Positions 1 through 5,175 of a stretch of 5,957 bases of DNA are shown here, piece after piece. The first letter of the stretch is position 1. The number at the start of each line of letters is the position of its first letter. The DNA comes from Acidobacteriota bacterium (GTDB lineage: Bacteria; Acidobacteriota; Vicinamibacteria; Vicinamibacterales; JAKQTR01). The notes beneath the pieces were generated by a model. It had not been told where the DNA came from. It searched no databases and saw nothing but the letters and a program-made list of their open reading frames with translations. The DNA lies in the NCBI GenBank assembly GCA_026393735.1, contig JAPKZP010000099.1, positions 1 through 5,957 on the forward strand, written 5' to 3'. Position numbers and translations under genes: made by a program.

Positions 1-240
1 CGGAAGTCGAAGACGGTCTGCTGGGTCTCGGTGGTCGAGGGCGCGTTCAGGATCACGTTCTACTTCACCGACAAGGCCGCGTCAGCGCTCGCCGCGAGCG
101 CCATTGCCGACGCGTTGAAGGAACAATTCAAGGCCGGCAAGACCTACGGGAAGATTCGCGGCCTGACCATCGTTCCGAAGCGGAAGCGGGACATCGAGGA
201 CGCGAAGGCTCTCATCGCGCTCAAGCTCTCGCTCAAGTAG
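1..240 (+). CDS. DUF3788-family protein, C-terminal part (5' end outside window)
   Basis: The reading frame is open from base 1 and stops at TAG 238-240, so only the last 79 residues are visible. A GTG codon at 31 could be read as a start, but the ten codons before it (…KTVCWVS) continue the same conserved-looking strand, so I treat the gene as truncated by the window edge. The visible part has a strand-rich segment (VEGAFRITFYF), an Ala-rich helix around a 'DKAASALAAS' stretch, then 'GKTYGKIRGLTI' and a final helix ending in a Lys-rich tail. This order (a Phe/Tyr strand, a helix, 'y..G..l.i', a last helix ending in K) resembles the C-terminal half of the DUF3788 family, small proteins of about 140 residues with no established function. 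The family name is from memory of its pattern and is moderately sure. The gene converges with the toxin gene, with only 4 bases between the two stop codons. Confidence 0.6.
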   Translation, partial: RKSKTVCWVSVVEGAFRITFYFTDKAASALAASAIADALKEQFKAGKTYGKIRGLTIVPKRKRDIEDAKALIALKLSLK

Positions 241-244
241 CCCG

Positions 245-574
245 TCAGGCGAGCCCGAGCCACCGCCGCAGTCCCTCGTCGACAGCCTCGAGCTCGCGGC
301 TGTCGCACTCGCCGATCTCCCGGGTAATCGCACCGCGTGGCACGCTCACGATCTTGTCGAGCATCACCTGGGACACGTTCGTGAGGCCGGTCCTCGAACC
401 GGGAAGCAACGTCAGACGGAACAGTGGGGCGTCGACGATGTCCGACGTGATGGGGCAGAGCGTGACGCTCGCGTGTGTCGGGTTGAAGAGATCCGATTGC
501 ACGACGACCGCCGGCCGTGGCTTGCCGGTATAGGGGCCGCGAGCCGCGACAACCACAATGGCGCCGCGCTTCAC
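245..574 (-). CDS. MazF/PemK-family toxin (endoribonuclease) of a type II toxin-antitoxin pair
   Basis: This 109-residue protein has the usual MazF length and pattern: an N-terminal 'KRGAIVVV' strand, the 'GKPRPAVVVQSDLFN' segment with the conserved arginine (Arg20), then 'LCPITSD' (Thr43/Ser44), and 'GLTNVSQVMLDKIVSVPRG', which matches the 'tGL..S.v..d.i..v.r' part of the family. MazF toxins are RNases that cut mRNA at short sequences and arrest growth when free of antitoxin; Arg20 and Thr43 sit where the catalytic Arg and Thr of MazF lie. I chose the GTG at 574-572: it overlaps the antitoxin stop as GTGA and has a GGGG stretch six bases upstream. A TTG at 580-578 would add two residues but leaves no room for a ribosome site. 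It is second in the operon and depends on the antitoxin promoter. No key residue appears to be missing. The RNA target cannot be read from the sequence. Confidence 0.9.
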   Translation of the reverse strand: MKRGAIVVVAARGPYTGKPRPAVVVQSDLFNPTHASVTLCPITSDIVDAPLFRLTLLPGSRTGLTNVSQVMLDKIVSVPRGAITREIGECDSRELEAVDEGLRRWLGLA

Positions 575-837
575 TGCCAACCCCGATCATCGGCGACATG
601 GTCGATGAAGTCGAGCGCGTCCCGCTCGGACTCCCGGCCGCTGACCAGCAGAGACTGGCGCCGGGCCTCTCGTGCGGGATCGTCCGGGGCGGGCGCATCG
701 CCGAAGGCATGGTGCAGGACCTCGCGCAGGAGTGCGCTCTTCGGCCTCCTCGTCCGGCGAGCGGCCTGTGCGATGCGACGATCCAGGTCGAGCGGCACTC
801 GGAGCGTGAGCACGACGGATCTGGATGTTCCAAGCAT
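571..837 (-). CDS. Ribbon-helix-helix antitoxin of the MazF-type module
   Basis: This 88-residue protein lies directly upstream of the MazF-like toxin and overlaps it by four bases. Residues about 7-45 (VVLTLRVPLDLDRRIAQAA, then ARRTRRPKSALLREVLHHAF) have the ribbon-helix-helix layout: one short strand with alternating residues, a first helix, a basic turn and a second helix. This fold dimerises and binds palindromic operators. After a Pro/Asp-rich linker (DAPAPDDPAR), the C-terminal tail 'ALDFIDHVADDRGWQ' is amphipathic and acidic and is the likely toxin-binding segment. The ATG at 837 is preferred because GGAGG (bases 847-843) lies five bases upstream; a GTG at 849 would place that ribosome site inside the gene. 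The antitoxin should neutralise the toxin by direct binding and, with it, repress the operon through the GTATAC palindromes upstream. The family-level assignment is firm; the exact antitoxin subfamily is not. Confidence 0.88.
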   Translation of the reverse strand: MLGTSRSVVLTLRVPLDLDRRIAQAARRTRRPKSALLREVLHHAFGDAPAPDDPAREARRQSLLVSGRESERDALDFIDHVADDRGWQ

Positions 838-842
838 ACATG

Positions 843-847
843 CCTCC
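843..847 (-). promoter_or_regulatory. Shine-Dalgarno site of the antitoxin gene
   Basis: On the minus strand this reads GGAGG, five bases before the ATG at 837. It decides between that ATG and the upstream GTG at 849, which it would overlap. Confidence 0.75.
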
Positions 848-850
848 ACT

Positions 851-877
851 TTGTATACAAACTACACTACAGTATAC
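851..877. promoter_or_regulatory. Probable operator of the toxin-antitoxin operon: two GTATAC palindromes
   Basis: A perfect 10-base palindrome, TTGTATACAA, occupies 851-860, and a second GTATAC core lies at 872-877. The cores are 19 bases apart, a little under two helical turns, so two dimers could sit on nearly the same face of the DNA. The second core overlaps the minus-strand -10 box and the first lies just after the expected transcription start, so binding would block initiation. Ribbon-helix-helix antitoxins commonly bind repeated palindromes of this kind; that this antitoxin binds here is inferred from position and symmetry. Confidence 0.65.
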
Positions 878-900
878 ACCACGTGGCCACGCAGACTGAA
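871..900 (-). promoter_or_regulatory. Probable sigma70-like promoter of the toxin-antitoxin operon
   Basis: Read on the minus strand, TATACT (876-871) matches the -10 consensus at five of six positions. A weak -35 candidate, TTCAGT (900-895), lies 18 bases upstream with three of six matches. Transcription would start near 864, leaving a leader of about 27 bases that contains the antitoxin ribosome site. The weak -35 box makes the exact promoter less certain than the -10 box. A possible opposite-strand pair (TTGTAT 851-856 and TATACA 873-878, spacing 16) could serve the patatin-like gene downstream, so the region may be bidirectional. Confidence 0.5.
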
Positions 901-972
901 ACTCCGGAAGGAAGGTGCCTGGCGCCATTTCCACAGCCACGGGCGCCCGAAGGCCCATAATGAACGTCGTGA

Positions 973-1914
973 ATGACGCGCCACGCTGGACTCATGTCGC
1001 ATCCTGATCTGCCCAGGTTCGACAGCGTTGTCTTTGCCGGCGGCGGCAGCCGCTGCTTCTGGCACGCAGGCTTCTGGCGGGAAGTGCAGGGGCCGCTCGC
1101 GCTCGCCCCGAAGCAGATCGCGTCGGTCAGCGCCGCCGGGTCCATCGCCTGCGCGCTCAACGCGGGCATCGGCGAGGACGCGTTGCGCCTCTTCCAGGCC
1201 GCGACCCGCGCGAATCCCAGGAACTTCTACCCGCGCAACGTCTTCGGGAAAAACCCGGTCTTCCCGCACGAACGCATGTACCGACGGGCCGTGCTGGAAC
1301 TCTTCGACCCGGCCGCGCTCGCGAGGGTCCACGCCGGGCCGGAGATCCGGTTGCTCCTCGGGCATGTGCCGCGCTGGCTCGGGCCGCGCACGGGCGCCCT
1401 CGCGGCGGCGGCGGCCTACAACTTCGACAAGCGCGTCCGGCGAGTCGTGCATCCGACGCTGCCCCTCGCTCTCGGCTTCAGGCCCGAGGTCGTGTCGGTG
1501 CGCGAGTGCGCGACGCCGGAAGAGTTGGCGGATCTGATCCTGGCCTCGTCGTGTTCGCCGCCGATGACGTCTCTGCGGACGTGGAAGGGCCGCTACGTCC
1601 TCGACGGCGGGGTCGTCGACAACGTGCCGGTGTGTGCCCTCGACGATGCTCCCGGGGAGACGCTCGTGATGCTGACGCGGCGGTATCCGAAGCTGCCGGA
1701 CATCCCCGGGAGGACGTACGTCCAGCCGTCCATGACGATCGCCGTGAGCGCCTGGGACTACACGAGCCCGGAGAAGCTCCAGTCCGCTTACGACCTCGGC
1801 CGGCGGGATGGCGAGGCGTTCGTGCGTGCCCGCAAGCGCGCGACGGCGGAGACCCCGCCACTTCAGCGCCAGACGTGCCATGATCGTCCTTTCATCGGAG
1901 ACCGCTCGGAATGA
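973..1914 (+). CDS. Patatin-like phospholipase family protein
   Basis: A 313-residue protein with the patatin hydrolase plan. Near the N terminus 'VVFAGGGSRCFWHAGFW' (residues 19-35) is the glycine-rich oxyanion loop. 'SVSAAGSIAC' (51-60) is the nucleophile elbow with likely catalytic Ser53, and 'YVLDGGVVDNVPV' (208-220) carries the DGG motif with Asp211 completing the Ser-Asp dyad. Patatins hydrolyse acyl esters of phospholipids or other lipids. No signal peptide or membrane segment is seen, so it is probably cytoplasmic. Later segments (PEELADLILASSCSPP; RTYVQPS; YDLGRRDGEAF) match a bacterial subgroup I recall with the same layout. The elbow departs from the usual G-x-S-x-G: both glycine positions are changed (Ser and Ala), with a glycine one residue later. 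The start could instead be ATG 994, which begins MSHPDL; neither start has a strong ribosome site. The stop overlaps the next gene as ATGA. Confidence 0.82.
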   Translation: MTRHAGLMSHPDLPRFDSVVFAGGGSRCFWHAGFWREVQGPLALAPKQIASVSAAGSIACALNAGIGEDALRLFQAATRANPRNFYPRNVFGKNPVFPHERMYRRAVLELFDPAALARVHAGPEIRLLLGHVPRWLGPRTGALAAAAAYNFDKRVRRVVHPTLPLALGFRPEVVSVRECATPEELADLILASSCSPPMTSLRTWKGRYVLDGGVVDNVPVCALDDAPGETLVMLTRRYPKLPDIPGRTYVQPSMTIAVSAWDYTSPEKLQSAYDLGRRDGEAFVRARKRATAETPPLQRQTCHDRPFIGDRSE

Positions 1915-3767
1915 AGAAGCTGTTCGTGTTGCTGCTCGCTGGCGCGTTGGTCATGCCCTCGCTGATGGAGGGGCAGTCGCGCCCGTACGCACCGGTCAAT
2001 CGCGCCCTGACGAAGAAGGAAGCGGCGTGGGTGCGCAAGACCCTCGCGAAGCTCACGCTGGACGAGAAGATCGGCCAGATGTTCATGGCCGACGCCAACG
2101 CGAGCTTCATGAATCGCGGCAGCGACCTGTACCGGCAGCTCGAGCATCACGTCCGCGACAGCAAGGTTGGCGGCATCATCCTGTTCCGCAGCGACGTCTG
2201 GGCGACCGCCGTCCTGACCAACCGGATGCAGGATCTGTCCCGGCTGCCCCTGCTCGTCTCCGCGGACCTGGAGATGGGCCTGGGCATGCGCCTCAACGAC
2301 ACGCCGTGGTGGCCGCCCAACATGGCGGTCGGAGCCACGGGCGATCCGAAGTTCGCGCGGATGCAGGGCGAAATCACGGCGCGCGAGGCCCGGGCGATAG
2401 GCATCAACTGGCTCTACGCACCGGTCGCCGACGTGAACAACAACCCGGACAATCCGGTGATCAACGTCCGTTCGTTCGGCGAGGATCCCCAGCAGGTCGC
2501 CACGTTCGTGTCGGCATTCGTCGACGGCGCCCAGTCGGCCGGCGCGCTCGCGTGCGCCAAGCACTTCCCCGGCCACGGCGACACGGCCACCGACTCCCAC
2601 ATCGGGCTTCCGATCGTCGATGTCAGCCGGGCACGCCTCGACAGCCTGGAGCTCGTGCCGTTCCGGGCCGCGATCGCGCACGGCGTCGGCTCGATCATGT
2701 CGGCCCACATCGCCCTGCCGCAGATCGACAGCGTCGCCGCCGCCCCGCTGCGCCAGTTGAGCGCCACCGAACGAGACGCGGCCGAGTTCCTGTCGCGCAC
2801 CGAGGCCGACGCGTCACGCGTCACCAGGCCCGCCACGCTGTCGCCGGCCGTGCTGACGGGACTGCTGCGTGGGGACCTGGCGTTCCGCGGGCTGATCGTG
2901 TCCGACGCCATGAACATGGCCGGCATTTCCGCCCGCTACGATGCCGCCGCCGCCGCGGTCGAAGCCATCAAGGCGGGCATGGACATGATCGAGAAATGCC
3001 CGGACATCGACGCGGCGATTGCCGGCGTCAAAGCGGCGGTCAGTCGAGGCGACATCTCCGAAGCGCGGATCACCCAGTCGGTGGAGCGCATCCTCGCAGC
3101 CAAGGCGCGGCTTGGCCTGCACGAACGCCGTGTCGTCGGGCTCGCCGACGTGGACCGCGACGTGTCGCCTGCGGCCGACCTCGCGGTGGCCCAGGAGATC
3201 GCGGACCGATCGATCACGCTGGTCCGCGACGAGCGTCACCTGCTTCCGCTCGGGCTCTCGGCGATGTCGCGCGTCCTCCATCTTTCCTTGGTAGACGATG
3301 ACGGGGCGTTCACGGCGATGGCGCGCGTCAACGAATTGAGAAGCCGCAAGGTGCCGGTCGAGCATATCGCGTTCGACTCACGCGCTACCGACGCGGAACA
3401 CACCAGGCTGACGCGACGGCTCGACGCCGAAAAGTTCGATGCGGTGATCTTCTCGAGCCTTGTCCGCGCCCGCAGCGGGAAAGGATCCGTCGGCCTGCCT
3501 CCGGCGGGCCAGCGCATCGCCGACGAGTTGACGAAGCGCGACTTGCCGCTGATCGTCGTGTCGTTCGGGAATCCCTATCTGCTCTCCGCGATGCCGACGG
3601 CCAACGCCTACATCGCAGCCTACTGCCCCTACCCGGTCACCCAACGAGCCGTTGCCCGGGCGCTCACGGGCGAGATTCCCGTGTCGGGCACCCTACCCGT
3701 GTCGCTGCCCGGCCTGTATCCGCGCGGCCGGGGATTGAACATTCCCAAAGCAGCCGGCCCAAAGTGA
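1911..3767 (+). CDS. Secreted family 3 glycoside hydrolase, NagZ-type beta-N-acetylhexosaminidase
   Basis: A 618-residue protein. Residues 1 to about 22 form a Sec signal peptide (MKKLF start, hydrophobic core LLLAGALV), so it should act in the periplasm or outside. The GH3 N-terminal barrel spans roughly 35-385. It holds 'KHFPGHGDTATDSHIGLP' (217-234), the hallmark of the NagZ branch, in which Asp228-x-His230 is the Asp-His acid/base dyad, and 'GLIVSDAMNM' (327-336) with nucleophile Asp332. A second domain, about 420-615 (beginning near 'DRSITLVRDERHLLPL'), corresponds to the GH3 C-terminal sandwich, giving the two-domain form seen in Bacillus NagZ rather than the short cytoplasmic enterobacterial form. 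The expected reaction is removal of terminal beta-linked N-acetylglucosamine from muropeptides or chitin-like oligomers; a related beta-glycoside is possible. The ATG sits in the ATGA overlap with the patatin-like gene, with GGAG (1897-1900) ten bases before it, which suggests coupled translation. Confidence 0.9.
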   Translation: MKKLFVLLLAGALVMPSLMEGQSRPYAPVNRALTKKEAAWVRKTLAKLTLDEKIGQMFMADANASFMNRGSDLYRQLEHHVRDSKVGGIILFRSDVWATAVLTNRMQDLSRLPLLVSADLEMGLGMRLNDTPWWPPNMAVGATGDPKFARMQGEITAREARAIGINWLYAPVADVNNNPDNPVINVRSFGEDPQQVATFVSAFVDGAQSAGALACAKHFPGHGDTATDSHIGLPIVDVSRARLDSLELVPFRAAIAHGVGSIMSAHIALPQIDSVAAAPLRQLSATERDAAEFLSRTEADASRVTRPATLSPAVLTGLLRGDLAFRGLIVSDAMNMAGISARYDAAAAAVEAIKAGMDMIEKCPDIDAAIAGVKAAVSRGDISEARITQSVERILAAKARLGLHERRVVGLADVDRDVSPAADLAVAQEIADRSITLVRDERHLLPLGLSAMSRVLHLSLVDDDGAFTAMARVNELRSRKVPVEHIAFDSRATDAEHTRLTRRLDAEKFDAVIFSSLVRARSGKGSVGLPPAGQRIADELTKRDLPLIVVSFGNPYLLSAMPTANAYIAAYCPYPVTQRAVARALTGEIPVSGTLPVSLPGLYPRGRGLNIPKAAGPK

Positions 3768-3852
3768 TCCGCTAGCGGCCGCGGCGATAGCGCAGCCCAC
3801 TTCCTTGCTTGAGGTTGCCAGAACTGCAACAAATTTGCGACGTGAGTCGATT

Positions 3853-3888
3853 TTGTAACTTGCAGTATGCAAAATATACGGTTATACT
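3853..3888 (+). promoter_or_regulatory. Two overlapping sigma70-like promoters of the ATPase gene
   Basis: TTGCAG (3860-3865) and TATACT (3883-3888) are separated by 17 bases; the -10 box matches consensus at five of six positions. A second set, TTGTAA (3853-3858) and TATACG (3875-3880) with a 16-base spacer, overlaps it. Transcription from the first would start near 3895 and from the second near 3887, i.e. at or within about ten bases of the GTG start at 3896. The surrounding 60 bases (3841-3900) have only 23 G or C by hand count, in strong contrast to the flanks. Confidence 0.55.
3860..3872. repeat. Inverted repeat TTGCA-GTA-TGCAA over the -35 region
   Basis: Two perfect 5-base arms around a 3-base centre cover the -35 box of the downstream promoter pair. 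Further TTGC or GCAA half-sites occur at 3805-3808, 3815-3818, 3826-3829 and 3835-3838, and a CAAATTTG palindrome lies at 3830-3837. The arrangement could be an operator; the regulator is unknown and the half-sites are short enough to arise by chance. Confidence 0.35.
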
Positions 3889-3895
3889 GTGTTGC

Positions 3896-5068
3896 GTGTA
3901 TCTAGCAAGAGCAGCCGAGCAGCCGCTGAACGAAATTCTCGTCAGCGGCAAGATTGGAGTCATTCTCGGCGCGCGCCAAGTCGGCAAGACGACGTTGGTG
4001 GAACACGTGTTGGCGGGGCAGCCAGCGGTGTTCCTCAATTTCGATGTCCAGGTGGACCAGGCTCGTTTCCAGGCCGCCGCGGCTCTTTCGCCTGGCGATG
4101 GCTTGCGTTCCCTCGGCAATCCGTCGGTGTTGGTGATTGACGAAGCGCAACGCCTGCCCGAAACATCCCGCATCATCAAAGGCTGGCATGATCTGCGGCT
4201 ACCCGCGAAGTTCCTTCTGCTCGGCTCCTCCTCGCTGAACCTGCTCGATCAGGCGGCGGAGAGCCTCACTGGTCGCAGCCGGAAGCTCGTGCTGCCGCCC
4301 CTGCTGTTTGCCGAGACGCTGGGCACTCAAGCTTGGGCCAATGCCGACGCCGCCCCCGGCCACTTGTGTCAGCACTTCGCGCCGCAAGTTCGGGCCTTCC
4401 TGATGCAACGGCTGGCTTTCGGCAGCTATCCGGAGATCGTGACGAGTGACCAACCCACGCAATTGCTGCGCGAACTGAGTTCTGATTACCTCTGGAAGGA
4501 TCTGCTCCAGACCGGGCTGGTCAAGACACCGGAACTCATCAGGCGGTTGCTCTTGTTGCTGGCGCACCAGGCAGGCTCCGAGGTGTCGGTGAACGAACTG
4601 GCGACGCAACTGCAGATGGCGCGACCGACGGTGGATCGTTACCTGGACCTGCTGGAACAGACCTTCGTCGTCTTCCGGCTGCCGTCTTTCAGCACCAATC
4701 CCCGTAAGGAAATCGCCAAGAGCCAGAAAGTGTTCTTCTGGGACACGGGCATCCGCAACGCCCTGCTCAACGCCTATTCAACGGATGAATTCCGGCCCGA
4801 CATCGGCGCGTTGTGGGAGAACTGGGTCATCGCCGAGGTGGCCAAGCGCAATATTCTGCTCGGCTCGCCGGCAGAGCTGTTCTTCTGGCGCTCGCGGGCG
4901 CAGTCGGAGGTGGATCTGGTTGTGAAACAAGCAAACGGCTTGCAGGCGTTCGAAATCAAGTGGTCCCCTCGACGGGTCTCGGGCCGGGCCTTTCGCGATG
5001 CGTATGGCGTAGAGGTTGAGCCGGTTCGCCCGGATAATCCTTTCGTGGCGGACTTTTTCAAGGGATAG
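3896..5068 (+). CDS. AAA-type ATPase with C-terminal DUF4143 domain
   Basis: A 390-residue protein. The AAA_14-type ATPase part shows Walker A 'GARQVGKTT' (25-33), Walker B 'VLVIDEAQ' (78-85, Asp82/Glu83), a sensor-1-like 'LLGSSSLNLL' (108-117) and the 'LTGRSRKLVLPPLLFAE' segment (124-140) typical of this family. The rest is a DUF4143 region: a winged-helix-like stretch (SVNELATQLQMARPTVDRYL) and a C-terminal block with 'SEVDLVV' (Asp340) and 'FEIKWS' (Glu353, Lys355), which looks like a PD-(D/E)xK nuclease-type core. These widespread accessory ATPases have no settled cellular role. The frame is open upstream to a TTG at 3809, but that extension translates promoter DNA and lacks a ribosome site. 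GTG 3896 gives 'YLARAAEQPLNEIL' before the P-loop, the usual family N terminus. No Shine-Dalgarno is visible, so translation may be leaderless. Lower GC and different codon choice suggest horizontal acquisition. All key motifs look intact. Confidence 0.88.
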   Translation: MYLARAAEQPLNEILVSGKIGVILGARQVGKTTLVEHVLAGQPAVFLNFDVQVDQARFQAAAALSPGDGLRSLGNPSVLVIDEAQRLPETSRIIKGWHDLRLPAKFLLLGSSSLNLLDQAAESLTGRSRKLVLPPLLFAETLGTQAWANADAAPGHLCQHFAPQVRAFLMQRLAFGSYPEIVTSDQPTQLLRELSSDYLWKDLLQTGLVKTPELIRRLLLLLAHQAGSEVSVNELATQLQMARPTVDRYLDLLEQTFVVFRLPSFSTNPRKEIAKSQKVFFWDTGIRNALLNAYSTDEFRPDIGALWENWVIAEVAKRNILLGSPAELFFWRSRAQSEVDLVVKQANGLQAFEIKWSPRRVSGRAFRDAYGVEVEPVRPDNPFVADFFKG

Positions 5069-5124
5069 TCGAACTGGCTGACGTCGGCCGGTTCGGCGGC
5101 TTCAGGCGATCTTCAGGTTCGTGT

Positions 5125-5150
5125 GGTCTGCTGCCGTCTGGCAGCAGGCC
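5125..5150 (+). other. Strong hairpin between the ATPase and propeller genes
   Basis: Arms 5125-5135 and 5140-5150 pair over 11 positions (one G-U) around a GTCT loop; the inner eight pairs, CTGCTGCC with GGCAGCAG, are perfect. There is no T-tract after it, so it is not a canonical intrinsic terminator. It may be a 3'-end stabiliser for the ATPase message, a Rho-linked end, or a 5' leader structure, since it ends 25 bases before the next start codon. Confidence 0.5.
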
Positions 5151-5164
5151 TGTCGGCCACCGAT

Positions 5165-5170
5165 GGAGGG
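5165..5170 (+). promoter_or_regulatory. Shine-Dalgarno site of the propeller gene
   Basis: GGAGGG lies five bases before the ATG at 5176 and fixes that start; it is the clearest ribosome site on the plus strand of this window. Confidence 0.75.
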
Positions 5171-5175
5171 TTCTG

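Noticed and set aside
473..976. Plus-strand open frames across the toxin-antitoxin operon (473-976 and 517-960)
   Set aside because: They lie opposite two well-supported genes, have Arg/Ser-rich translations without recognisable motifs, and run through the operon's promoter; they are shadows of the GC-rich minus-strand genes.
862..1881. Long minus-strand open frame (339 codons) opposite the patatin-like gene
   Set aside because: The translation is Arg/Gly/His-rich and of low complexity, typical of antisense frames in GC-rich DNA, whereas the plus strand encodes clear patatin motifs.
1808..3301. Plus-strand open frame of 497 codons overlapping the GH3 gene in another frame
   Set aside because: Its translation is Arg/Pro/Gly-rich without any family pattern, and the GH3 frame carries a signal peptide and all catalytic motifs over the same bases.
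3771..3782. Adjacent NheI and NotI recognition sequences (GCTAGC overlapping GCGGCCGC), as in cloning vectors
   Set aside because: Both sites are palindromes that arise readily in GC-rich DNA, no other vector sequence is present on either side, and the flanking genes look natural. An artificial junction is unlikely, though it lies near the composition change.
3770..3792. Possible terminator after the GH3 gene (CGCTA…TAGCG)
   Set aside because: The outer stem is only five pairs, the interior does not extend it cleanly, and no T-tract follows.
3809..3895. N-terminal extension of the ATPase from the TTG at 3809
   Set aside because: The extra 29 residues translate the AT-rich promoter region, are Cys/Tyr-rich and unlike the family, and no ribosome site precedes the TTG.
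3896..5068. Considering the ATPase as part of a multi-gene defence system
   Set aside because: No partner gene is next to it: the neighbours are a glycosidase and a beta-propeller protein in the host codon style, and the toxin-antitoxin pair is over 3 kb away on the other strand.
5100..5117. Direct repeat CTTCAGG (5100-5106 and 5111-5117)
   Set aside because: Seven bases is too short to be meaningful, and it does not flank any element such as an insertion.
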